Part shown: piece by piece, positions 54,007 through 62,166 of the stretch
Layout of the letters: each line of letters opens with the position of its first letter
How positions within the stretch are numbered: the stretch's first letter is position 1
Source of the DNA: Rhizobium sp. Pop5
Lineage (GTDB): Bacteria > Pseudomonadota > Alphaproteobacteria > Rhizobiales > Rhizobiaceae
DNA: 64,000 bases
Direction: 5' to 3'
Assembly: GCF_024721175.1 (NCBI RefSeq)
Contig: NZ_CP099399.1
Span: forward strand, 558,001 to 622,000
Notes under the pieces: model-generated
Told to the model about the DNA's origin: nothing
Seen by the model: only the letters and a program-made list of their open reading frames with translations
Database searches by the model: none
Position numbers and translations under genes: made by a program

Positions 54007-55347
54007 CTAGCCGGTCACGAAGTCGAAAAGCAGCTTGACGTTCAGCCCGGCGATCACAACCGCGATCAGATAGGCGACGCCGCTCAGCCAGCGCGGCGCC
54101 ACGAGCTCGCCCATCTTGGCCTTGCTGGCGGTAAACATGACAAGCGGGAAGACGGCGAAGGAAAGCTGCAGGCTGAGCACCACCTGTGTCAGGATCAACA
54201 ACTCCGCCGTGCCCTTGTCGCCATACCAGATGGTGACGATCGCCGCCGGCACGATGGCGATGGCGCGGGTTATCAGCCGGCGTACCCACGGTTTCAGCTT
54301 GATCTTCAGGAAGCCTTCCATGACGATCTGACCGGCAAGCGTCGCCGTGACCGTCGAGTTGAGGCCGCAGCAGAGCAGCGCGACGCCGAAGAGCGTCGGC
54401 GCGATGGCAAGCCCCAGCAGCGGCGACAGCAGCGAATAGGCGTCACCCAGTTCGACGACGTCGGTCTTGCCGTGCGCGTTGAAGGCGGCGGCGGCCAGGA
54501 TCAGGATCGAGGCGTTGATCAGCAGCGCGAAACAGAGTGCGACCGTCGAGTCGATCGTGGCATAGGTCAGCGCCTCCTTCTTCTCGGGAACCGTGTGGCC
54601 ATAGGCCCGCGTCTGCACGATGCCGGAATGGAGGTAGAGATTGTGCGGCATCACGGTCGCACCGAGAATGCCGAGCGCCAGATAGAGCATCTCCGGATTG
54701 GTGGCGATCTCAGTCGTCGGGAAGAAGCCGGTGAGGACTGCGCCCCATTGTGGGTCGGCGAGCAGGATCTGCACGCCGAAGCAGACCGCGATGACGCCGA
54801 GCAGCGCGATGATGAAGGCTTCCACCCAACGGAAACCGAGCTTCTGCAGGAGGAGAACCACGAAGACGTCGAGTGCGGTGATCAGCACGCCGAGTTCCAG
54901 CGGAATGCCGAAAAGCAGGTTGAGGCCGATCGCCGTGCCGATCACCTCGGCGATATCGGTGGCGATGATGGCGATCTCGGCGAAGGCCCAGAGCGGCACC
55001 GAAACATATCTCGGAAAGGCGTCGCGGCAGGCCTGCGCAAGATCCCGGCCGGAGGCGATCGCCAGGCGCGCACAGAGCGATTGCAGCACGATCGCCATCA
55101 GGTTGGAAAGCAGTGCGACGGTCAGCAGCGCATAGCCGAATTTCGAGCCGCCGGCGAGCGAGGTCGCCCAATTGCCGGGGTCCATATAGCCGACAGCAAC
55201 CATGTAGCCCGGTCCGGCGAAGGCAGCCGCCCTACGCCATTTCGAACTGGGACGCCCCGTTCCGACGGTGCGGTAGACATCCGACAGCGATGCCTCTCCG
55301 CGTTCGTGCCGCCAGCCGCTTCTTGCATTGGGATTCAGGACGTCCAT
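54007..55347 (-). CDS. mntH: NRAMP-family Mn2+/H+ symporter
   Basis: A 446-residue inner-membrane Nramp protein with ~11 hydrophobic segments. The TM1 metal motif is [15 protein letters not shown] (DPGN), and the TM6 motif is [19 protein letters not shown] (MPH). It imports Mn2+. A palindrome about 50 bp upstream of the ATG resembles a Mur/Fur-responsive sequence, so manganese repression is likely. Confidence 0.96.
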   Translation of the reverse strand: MDVLNPNARSGWRHERGEASLSDVYRTVGTGRPSSKWRRAAAFAGPGYMVAVGYMDPGNWATSLAGGSKFGYALLTVALLSNLMAIVLQSLCARLAIASGRDLAQACRDAFPRYVSVPLWAFAEIAIIATDIAEVIGTAIGLNLLFGIPLELGVLITALDVFVVLLLQKLGFRWVEAFIIALLGVIAVCFGVQILLADPQWGAVLTGFFPTTEIATNPEMLYLALGILGATVMPHNLYLHSGIVQTRAYGHTVPEKKEALTYATIDSTVALCFALLINASILILAAAAFNAHGKTDVVELGDAYSLLSPLLGLAIAPTLFGVALLCCGLNSTVTATLAGQIVMEGFLKIKLKPWVRRLITRAIAIVPAAIVTIWYGDKGTAELLILTQVVLSLQLSFAVFPLVMFTASKAKMGELVAPRWLSGVAYLIAVVIAGLNVKLLFDFVTG

Positions 55348-55399
55348 ACGATTTCCACCTGTTTTATCGTCAGTGCACTATGACGAATTAGAATGATAA

Positions 55400-55414
55400 T
55401 GCAAGTCATTCGCA
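55400..55414 (-). promoter_or_regulatory. Candidate Mur (Fur-like) manganese-responsive box
   Basis: TGCAAGTCATTCGCA is a near-perfect palindrome 53-67 bp upstream of the mntH ATG in an AT-rich spacer. Rhizobial mntH and sitABCD are known to be controlled by the Mn2+-sensing Fur homologue Mur through TGCAA/TTGCA-type sites. Confidence 0.5.
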
Positions 55415-55517
55415 ACAAGAAAATCAATCGCGATGTTTTCGAGAACGCGGCCATTGCGTTTGTCGTTCCAGCGCATACATGGGTGACGATCGTGCGACCC
55501 GAAGCGAAGGATGGGAA

Positions 55518-56378
55518 ATGGCCGGATTCTTGAGAAAGCTGCTGCCGAAACGGTTCCGCAAGGACGGCATCGTCATTCCGGTCGTCCGGCTGCAGGGGGC
55601 GATCATCAGCGGCGGCGGTCAGTTCCGGCCGACCCTTAATCTCGCCAATGTCGCGCCGGTCTTGGAAAAGGCCTTCGCCGTGAAAGACACGCCGGCGGTC
55701 GCCATAACAATCAATTCGCCGGGCGGCTCGCCGGTGCAGTCGCGCCTGATCTTCACCCGCATCCGTGAGCTCGCCCGCGAAAAGCAGAAGAAAGTGCTTG
55801 TTTTCGTCGAGGATGTCGCCGCCTCCGGCGGCTACATGATTGCCCTTGCCGGCGACGAGATCATCGCCGACGCCACCTCGATCGTCGGCTCGATCGGCGT
55901 CGTCTCCGGCGGCTTCGGCTTTCCCGAACTGTTGAAGAAGATCGGCGTCGAGCGCCGCGTCTATACGGCCGGCGAAAACAAGGTGATCCTCGATCCTTTC
56001 CAGCCGGAAAAGGAGAAGGATATCGAGTACCTGAAGAGCCTGCAGCTCGAAATCCACCAAGTCTTCATATCAATGGTGCGCGAGCGTCGCGCCGGCAAGC
56101 TCAAGGACGACGCAACGGTTTTTTCTGGTCTGTTCTGGAGCGGCACGCGTGGCCTCGAACTCGGCCTTATCGATGGCCTCGGCGACATGCGCCAGGAGTT
56201 GAAGAGGCGCTACGGTCAGAAGACCAAGCTGGAGCTTGTCAGCGCCGGCCGTGGCCTGCTCGGCCGCCGCATTCCCGGCGTCTCGCCGGTCTCCCTCGAG
56301 AATGCGGCGTCCGGTCTCGCGACGGGACTTGTCGAAGCGGCGGAAGAGAGAGCATTGTGGAGCCGTTTCGGGCTTTAA
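55518..56378 (+). CDS. S49-family peptidase (SohB/SppA-like)
   Basis: A 286-residue serine protease of the signal-peptide-peptidase group. VAITINSPGGSPVQSRLIFTRI is the first conserved block, VEDVAASGGYMIALAGDEI contains the likely nucleophile Ser, and IVGSIGVVSGGFGF plus AGENKVILDPFQPE supply the Lys region. There is no clear N-terminal membrane helix, so it may be cytosolic or peripheral. The start is ATG at 55518 after AAGGATGGGA. A small membrane protein gene follows 18 bp on. Confidence 0.9.
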   Translation: MAGFLRKLLPKRFRKDGIVIPVVRLQGAIISGGGQFRPTLNLANVAPVLEKAFAVKDTPAVAITINSPGGSPVQSRLIFTRIRELAREKQKKVLVFVEDVAASGGYMIALAGDEIIADATSIVGSIGVVSGGFGFPELLKKIGVERRVYTAGENKVILDPFQPEKEKDIEYLKSLQLEIHQVFISMVRERRAGKLKDDATVFSGLFWSGTRGLELGLIDGLGDMRQELKRRYGQKTKLELVSAGRGLLGRRIPGVSPVSLENAASGLATGLVEAAEERALWSRFGL

Positions 56379-56396
56379 GGAGAGCAGGAGAAGGCC

Positions 56397-56588
56397 ATGC
56401 CGCAACTTATCACGATCCTGATCCTGGTCTTTTCCGCCTGGTGGCTCTACCGCCGCTTTGTCGCCGATGCCCGCAGGCTTTCCGAAAAGTCGCGCCGCGC
56501 TGAAAAGGAGCGCCAGACCGGCGCGATCGGCACGCTCGTCAAGGACCCGGCGACGGGAGAATACCGGCTGAAGCGCGAGGAAGAATAG
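56397..56588 (+). CDS. Small membrane protein of unknown function
   Basis: A 63-residue protein with one N-terminal membrane helix (LITILILVFSAWWLYRRFV) and a basic/charged cytosolic tail containing DPATGEYRLKREEE. AGGAGAAGGCC precedes the ATG. It is probably cotranscribed with the S49 peptidase. I do not recognise a named family; similar short single-helix proteins are found in other rhizobia. Confidence 0.75.
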   Translation: MPQLITILILVFSAWWLYRRFVADARRLSEKSRRAEKERQTGAIGTLVKDPATGEYRLKREEE

Positions 56589-56684
56589 CGATCGGCCGCA
56601 CACCCGACCGCCGCAAAACTCTTGACCCCTGCCGCCCTCCATGGCACCTGTCGCGCCGATCTATCAAGCCAGCGGTGCCATCCC

Positions 56685-57641
56685 ATGTCAGCTCTCCCCG
56701 ACCATATGAACCCGAAGCGCTCCTTTCAGGCGCTGATCCTGGCCCTGCATAGCTACTGGGCGGATAAGGGTTGCGCGGTGCTGCAGCCCTACGACATGGA
56801 AGTCGGCGCCGGCACTTTCCATCCGGCCACCACGCTGCGCGCCCTCGGCCCCAAGCCGTGGAAGGCCGCCTACGTCCAGCCGTCGCGGCGTCCGTCCGAC
56901 GGGCGCTATGGTGAAAACCCGAACCGGCTGCAGCACTATTACCAGTATCAGGTCATTCTGAAGCCGAACCCGCCGAATTTGCAGGAACTCTATCTCGGCT
57001 CGCTGGCTGCGATCGGTCTTGATCCTCTGCTGCACGATATCCGTTTCGTCGAGGATGACTGGGAAAGCCCGACGCTCGGCGCCTGGGGCCTTGGCTGGGA
57101 ATGCTGGTGCGACGGCATGGAAGTCTCGCAATTCACTTATTTCCAGCAGGTCTGCGGCATCGAATGCTCGCCGGTTGCAGGCGAACTGACCTATGGTCTC
57201 GAACGCCTCGCCATGTATGTTCAGGGCGTCGACAACGTCTACGACCTGAATTTCAACGGCCGCGAGGGCGACGAGAAGATCAGCTATGGCGACGTCTTCC
57301 TGCAGGCCGAGCAGGAATATTCGCGCCATAATTTCGAATTCGCCAATACCGAGATGCTGCATCGCCATTTCGTCGATGCGGAGAAGGAATGCCGGGCGCT
57401 GCTCGATGCCGGCGCCCCCGGTGACAACGCCAACCAGCGCCTGCACAAATGCGTCTTCCCGGCCTATGACCAGTGCATCAAGGCCAGCCACGTCTTCAAC
57501 CTGCTCGACGCCCGCGGCGTCATCTCGGTCACAGAGCGCCAGAGCTATATCCTGCGCGTGCGCACGCTGGCCAAGGCCTGCGGCGAAGCCTTTCTGCTGA
57601 CCGACGCCGGCGGCGTTAATTTGTCGAAAGAGGCGGCGTGA
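56685..57641 (+). CDS. glyQ: Glycyl-tRNA synthetase alpha subunit
   Basis: A 318-residue class II alpha subunit of the bacterial alpha2beta2 GlyRS. It has [39 protein letters not shown] sequence (motif region), [18 protein letters not shown] and [13 protein letters not shown]. The start is ATG at 56685 ([13 protein letters not shown]). glyS does not follow directly: the stop overlaps the start of a P-loop kinase gene (GTGA), so the beta subunit must be encoded further away. Confidence 0.97.
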   Translation: MSALPDHMNPKRSFQALILALHSYWADKGCAVLQPYDMEVGAGTFHPATTLRALGPKPWKAAYVQPSRRPSDGRYGENPNRLQHYYQYQVILKPNPPNLQELYLGSLAAIGLDPLLHDIRFVEDDWESPTLGAWGLGWECWCDGMEVSQFTYFQQVCGIECSPVAGELTYGLERLAMYVQGVDNVYDLNFNGREGDEKISYGDVFLQAEQEYSRHNFEFANTEMLHRHFVDAEKECRALLDAGAPGDNANQRLHKCVFPAYDQCIKASHVFNLLDARGVISVTERQSYILRVRTLAKACGEAFLLTDAGGVNLSKEAA

Positions 57642-58189
57642 CGCAAAAACCTGCCAGCCGCATCGTCCACATCAACGGCTGGCCAGGCACCGGGAAGCTG
57701 ACCGTCGGCCGTTTGCTGGCGAAAAAGCTCGGCGCGCGGCTCATCGACAATCACATGCTGCTCAATCCGGCAGAAGCTCTTTTCGCCCGCAGCAACCCTC
57801 TGCATGCATCGCTGCGCGGGCAGATCCGGCGGGCGGTTTTCGACCATGCCGCGCGCGCCGATCCGGCTGAAAGCTTCGTCGTTACCGATGCTCTTTCGGA
57901 TGATGAGCAGGATAGTGCGATGTTCTCCTGGTATCTCGATCTGGCTGCCGCCAGAGGCGCGGAGCTGATCGCGGTTCTCCTCGATTGCGCGCCGGAGGAG
58001 AATGTCAGGCGCCTCGTCTCTCCCGGTCGATCCGAGCAGCTCAAGCTGACGGATACGGCGAAGCTGCAGCAGCTCCGGGCAAACTATAAACTGTTGCGAG
58101 GACTGGCTGAACACACCGTCGAAATTGATACGACGAAGCTTTCGCCGGAAGAGACGGCGGCCCGAATTCTCGCGCATCTCCGTGTTTGA
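57638..58189 (+). CDS. Small P-loop kinase-like protein
   Basis: A 183-residue nucleotide kinase fold. The Walker A is [22 protein letters not shown], with the adenylate-kinase-like pattern GxPGxGKx[11 protein letters not shown] region and [19 protein letters not shown] (lid-like Arg) follow. The C-terminus has [18 protein letters not shown]. The start is GTG at 57638, overlapping the glyQ stop by 4 bp, so it is coupled to glyQ. The substrate is unknown. Confidence 0.8.
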   Translation: MTQKPASRIVHINGWPGTGKLTVGRLLAKKLGARLIDNHMLLNPAEALFARSNPLHASLRGQIRRAVFDHAARADPAESFVVTDALSDDEQDSAMFSWYLDLAAARGAELIAVLLDCAPEENVRRLVSPGRSEQLKLTDTAKLQQLRANYKLLRGLAEHTVEIDTTKLSPEETAARILAHLRV

Positions 58190-58363
58190 CGACAGCCATA
58201 AAAGCCGCCTCGAAAAAAATCACGGCTTCCGCGACAGCGCTTCTTTTGCGCGAACCGCTCGACCACTATCTTATCGCTGTTTCGATCAGGTATAGATTCG
58301 GTCTGTCTTTTGAAGCACTGCATTTTTTATTTCAAAATCGCATTTGAAAACTGCCCTAGCGGG

Positions 58364-60109
58364 ATGCTGCGCTTTTCCTCGTGGCTTGTCTCATGCGCAA
58401 TGCTTGTCCTGCTGACATCATGCAGCGATTTTGACAAGGAGTTCGCCGTTCAGTCGGCAAAAACCACGATCGAAGTTTCTACAGACGGCACCGCCTTTGT
58501 GTCGGAAAGCTTCGACATCCTAGTCAAAAAAGACAAAAACTACGGCGGTGTTTACATTGATATTCCTCAACGTTTCAAGGATGCGTCAGGCGGTGTTCAT
58601 GGGCGGGATTTCGATCTGGTTGCCGCCCGGCGTGATGGAACCGACGAATATTACTTTAAAGAAAACAACGTGCCGGGCTATTCGATCTATATCGGCGAGG
58701 AGCATTGCAAAGGCTGCCCAGCGGATCTGCTCACCGGCATCACAAAGATCCAGATCGCTTACAGGCTCGGTCGTCTGGTTCGTCAGGAAGGCGCTCGCCA
58801 GGTTCTTTTCCTGCCGGCCTATATGGGCAGTGTCCACGACCACGGCGCGAAAAAAACGCTTACTCTAAAGGTGCCGCGCGGTGGTGCGCTACGCCCTTCG
58901 CGCGATGAACCTGCATCCTATGACATCATACAGCAGGCGCCGGACGAGTTTGTGGTGTCTATTGCGGCAGGCAAGGGAGACCGGGTTCTTCCGGATATCG
59001 AGATCGAATATCCTGTGGGGACTTTTGTGGCCGTAACGGGTGGCAAGCGGGTACAGTGGTGGTTCTCTGATCACCTTCTTCCATTCCTGAGTATTTTAGG
59101 GCCGCTGATCGTTGGTCTGGTTGTTATCCTCAAATTTCGACCTTCGTGGCTTTTGCCTGCGTCACTGATAGCTGTCGATATCAAGATGATAGAAAGTATA
59201 TCCCCGGCTTTGGCAGCCTATCTGTTCCGGGACTGGAAGGCAGACGCGGCAAACGCGGCTTTCATGGCGTCAGTATGCCAGCTCGCAGTTAAGCGCGTGC
59301 TTCGCATTTCCCGCCTCGATGAGGATGCGGAGGCTTCTGACTTATTGCCAAAGCACGAGCGCAGGAAGGGCAAGCCGGGTCGCGCCAAATGGTATGGTCT
59401 TCCGGCTGCGACGCGTTTGGTATTCGCGCGAATTGGAAAGGAGCGGCCTGTCGATGCTCGCCGCAGAATTAAAAATGCTCGATCTGATGTCAGGGTTGAA
59501 TTGCATAGAACAGTCATTGAGGAATATCGGAAGATCAGAGGCATAGATTGGTGGAGCTTTGCGGCCGCGGTCTCAATTCTGTCTCTCGGCATTGCCGTTG
59601 CTCGTTTTTCCGGCCTTTTTATATTTTCCTCAGCGATCTGCGGGATATTGTTGATACCTTTGCTGGTTCTAACGATGTTCCGGCACCCGGAGCGGTTTCC
59701 CCTGCCTGCCGACGGCTTCGAGCGGTTCAAGCGGGTGGTCGGCCTAATTGTGGGTTTGCCGACGATTATGGTTTTTGCACTATCCTATGTCGGAAGGACG
59801 GGGGTGATCAGCGAACAGCGGCCGTATCTGGCGGCTATTTTGTTGGATATAGCCGGCATTATCGCGGTATTGGCGATTCTGCGCATGCCAACATCGAAGC
59901 AGCGGAAGATCCGCAATTACATCCTTGGTTTGGAACGTTATTTTCGCGGCGAGATAAACGGCCCGGCAATGTCGGTCGAATGCTTCGAGAATTATCTGCC
60001 ATTCGCCGTTGCACTTGATGTCGAGCAACGCTGGACCGAACGTTTCAATCTTTGGCGAGAAAGCGAAAAGATGACTGTCTATGCTCCAAATTGGCTGATA
60101 ACCGCTTAG
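58364..60109 (+). CDS. DUF2207 membrane protein (copy A), divergent
   Basis: A 581-residue membrane protein. The N-terminus is a lipoprotein-like signal (LVSCAMLVLLTSCSDFD, lipobox LTSC). An extracytoplasmic DUF2207 beta domain (~30-230) starts TTIEVSTDGTAFVSESFDI. Several membrane segments follow (FLSILGPLIVGLVVILKF, WWSFAAAVSILSLGIAVARF, ILLIPLLVLTMF). The C-terminal YILGLERYFRGEINGPA and ENYLPFAVALDVEQRWTERF match copy B at 62167. It is visibly more AT-rich than its neighbours. A TTG start at 58310 is an alternative. Confidence 0.82.
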   Translation: MLRFSSWLVSCAMLVLLTSCSDFDKEFAVQSAKTTIEVSTDGTAFVSESFDILVKKDKNYGGVYIDIPQRFKDASGGVHGRDFDLVAARRDGTDEYYFKENNVPGYSIYIGEEHCKGCPADLLTGITKIQIAYRLGRLVRQEGARQVLFLPAYMGSVHDHGAKKTLTLKVPRGGALRPSRDEPASYDIIQQAPDEFVVSIAAGKGDRVLPDIEIEYPVGTFVAVTGGKRVQWWFSDHLLPFLSILGPLIVGLVVILKFRPSWLLPASLIAVDIKMIESISPALAAYLFRDWKADAANAAFMASVCQLAVKRVLRISRLDEDAEASDLLPKHERRKGKPGRAKWYGLPAATRLVFARIGKERPVDARRRIKNARSDVRVELHRTVIEEYRKIRGIDWWSFAAAVSILSLGIAVARFSGLFIFSSAICGILLIPLLVLTMFRHPERFPLPADGFERFKRVVGLIVGLPTIMVFALSYVGRTGVISEQRPYLAAILLDIAGIIAVLAILRMPTSKQRKIRNYILGLERYFRGEINGPAMSVECFENYLPFAVALDVEQRWTERFNLWRESEKMTVYAPNWLITA

Positions 60110-60223
60110 TCAGCGCAAGATCCATCAAAGTCTCGTCGAAACCGCTGAAGAATTGTTTCGCCAAGATGACTTTGCTATGCCGAATCACTAACGTGCGATG
60201 ATCAAATCGGGGAGCCCGCCTGC

Positions 60224-60775
60224 ATGTATGTCATACTCGCAATTATCGTCGTCATCGCGCTCTACGTCGTCTTCATCTACAACGGCCTGGTTCGTTCCCG
60301 GCAGATGGCGGAGGAAGCCTGGTCGGGCATCGATGTGCAGCTCAAGCGCCGCGCCGATCTGATCCCGAACCTGATCGAGACGGTCAAGGGCTATGCCGCC
60401 CATGAGAAGTCGACGCTCGAAGAGGTGGTTGCGCTCCGCAACAAGGCGCAGGCCGTGCCAGCAGGCGATGTCGCCGGCAGGGCGCAGGCGGAAGGGCTGC
60501 TCGGCCAGGCGCTCGGCCGGGTCATCGCGCTCGCCGAGGCCTATCCCGATCTCAAGGCCAACCAGAACTTCGCCGAGTTGCAGGCCTCGCTCGAAACCAT
60601 GGAAGGCGAGCTGCAGATGGCGCGGCGTTACTACAATGGTGCCGCTCGCGATCTCAACGTCAAGGTCGAGAGCTTCCCCTCTAATCTCGTCGCCGGCCAG
60701 TTCGGTTTTGCCAAGCGGGACTATTTCGAGATCACCAACGAGGCCGATCGCGCCGTTCCCAGCGTGAAATTCTGA
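60224..60775 (+). CDS. lemA: LemA family protein
   Basis: A 183-residue protein with one N-terminal membrane helix (VILAIIVVIALYVVFIYNGLV) and a long helical periplasmic or cytoplasmic domain with the family core SGIDVQLKRRADLIPNLIETVKGYAAHEKST and ALGRVIALAEAYPDLKAN. LemA commonly occurs with DUF2207/TPM proteins; here two DUF2207 genes flank it. The function is not settled; an envelope-stress role is suggested for relatives. Confidence 0.95.
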   Translation: MYVILAIIVVIALYVVFIYNGLVRSRQMAEEAWSGIDVQLKRRADLIPNLIETVKGYAAHEKSTLEEVVALRNKAQAVPAGDVAGRAQAEGLLGQALGRVIALAEAYPDLKANQNFAELQASLETMEGELQMARRYYNGAARDLNVKVESFPSNLVAGQFGFAKRDYFEITNEADRAVPSVKF

Positions 60776-60865
60776 CGATCCGGCATTTTGCCTTTGCGAG
60801 AAAACCATTAAGAGCAAGGGCAGACTGCGGCCGATAAGGCGCGCCTCATGGACGGAAGACATAGC

Positions 60866-62128
60866 ATGACACGCACAGCCAAACTCACGATCATCCCGCC
60901 GGGCAAGCCACTTTCGGGCCGCGCGATGCCGCCGGGTTCCAAGTCGATCACCAACCGCGCCTTGCTGCTCGCCGGCCTTGCCAAGGGTACGAGCCGGTTG
61001 ACGGGAGCCCTGAAGAGCGACGATACGCGCTACATGGCCGATGCGCTGCGCGCCATGGGTGTTTCGATCGACGAGCCCGACGACACCACCTTCGTCGTCA
61101 CCGGCAGCGGCAAGCTCTTGCCGCCGAAATCGCCGCTCTTCCTCGGCAATGCCGGCACGGCGACACGTTTCCTGACAGCGGCTGCAGCTCTGGTCGACGG
61201 CACCGTCATCGTCGATGGCGATGAGCACATGCGCAAACGACCGATCGGCCCGCTGGTCGAGGCGATGAGCACGCTCGGCATCGACGTGGCCGCCGAAACC
61301 GGCTGCCCGCCGGTCACCGTCAGGGGCACAGGTCGCTTTGAGGCCGACCGAATCCTGATCGATGGCGGGCTGTCCAGCCAATATGTCTCGGCGCTGCTCA
61401 TGATGGCAGCCGGCGGCGACCGTCCGGTCGACATCGAACTCGTTGGCGAGGATATCGGCGCGCTTGGCTATATCGATCTTACCACGGCGGCGATGAAGGC
61501 TTTCGGCGCCAGGGTCGAGAAAACAAGCCCCGTCACCTGGCGCGTCGAGCCGACCGGTTACCGCGCTGCCGATTTCGTTATCGAGCCGGATGCATCTGCC
61601 GCGACTTATCTCTGGGCCGCTGAAGTGCTGAGCGATGGCAAGATCGATCTCGGCGTGCCGAACGATGCCTTCACCCAGCCGGATGCCAAGGCTTACGAGA
61701 CGATCGCGAAGTTCCCGCATCTGCCGGCTGAAATCGATGGTTCGCAGATGCAGGACGCCGTTCCGACGATTGCGGTACTTGCCGCCTTCAACGAGACGCC
61801 GGTCCGCTTCGTCGGCATAGCCAACCTGCGCGTCAAGGAATGCGACCGCATCCGCGCCCTGTCCACCGGGCTCAACAATATCCGCGAAGGCTTGGCCGTC
61901 GAGGTGGGTGACGATCTGATCGTTCATTCCGACCCAGCTCTCGTCGGCCAGCGTCTGCCGGCGGAGATCGACAGCTTCGCCGATCATCGCATTGCCATGA
62001 GCTTCGCTCTCGCGGGGCTGAAGATCGACGGCATCACCATTCTCGATCCCGATTGCGTCGGCAAGACCTTCCCGGCCTATTGGCGGACGCTCGCAGCGCT
62101 CGGCGTGACATATCAGGACAATGATTGA
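60866..62128 (+). CDS. aroA: 3-phosphoshikimate 1-carboxyvinyltransferase (EPSP synthase)
   Basis: A 420-residue EPSPS joining shikimate-3-phosphate and [22 protein letters not shown] is the substrate motif, [19 protein letters not shown] the second, and [15 protein letters not shown] plus [17 protein letters not shown] the late motifs. The position equivalent to E. coli Pro101 is Phe. GGAAGA precedes the ATG at 60866; 60848 is an alternative. Rhizobia usually have another, CP4-like aroA near cmk-rpsA, so this may be a second enzyme. Confidence 0.93.
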   Translation: MTRTAKLTIIPPGKPLSGRAMPPGSKSITNRALLLAGLAKGTSRLTGALKSDDTRYMADALRAMGVSIDEPDDTTFVVTGSGKLLPPKSPLFLGNAGTATRFLTAAAALVDGTVIVDGDEHMRKRPIGPLVEAMSTLGIDVAAETGCPPVTVRGTGRFEADRILIDGGLSSQYVSALLMMAAGGDRPVDIELVGEDIGALGYIDLTTAAMKAFGARVEKTSPVTWRVEPTGYRAADFVIEPDASAATYLWAAEVLSDGKIDLGVPNDAFTQPDAKAYETIAKFPHLPAEIDGSQMQDAVPTIAVLAAFNETPVRFVGIANLRVKECDRIRALSTGLNNIREGLAVEVGDDLIVHSDPALVGQRLPAEIDSFADHRIAMSFALAGLKIDGITILDPDCVGKTFPAYWRTLAALGVTYQDND

Positions 62129-62166
62129 CGGAACACGCGGCTGAGGCTGCCGGCGGGGAGACAGGG

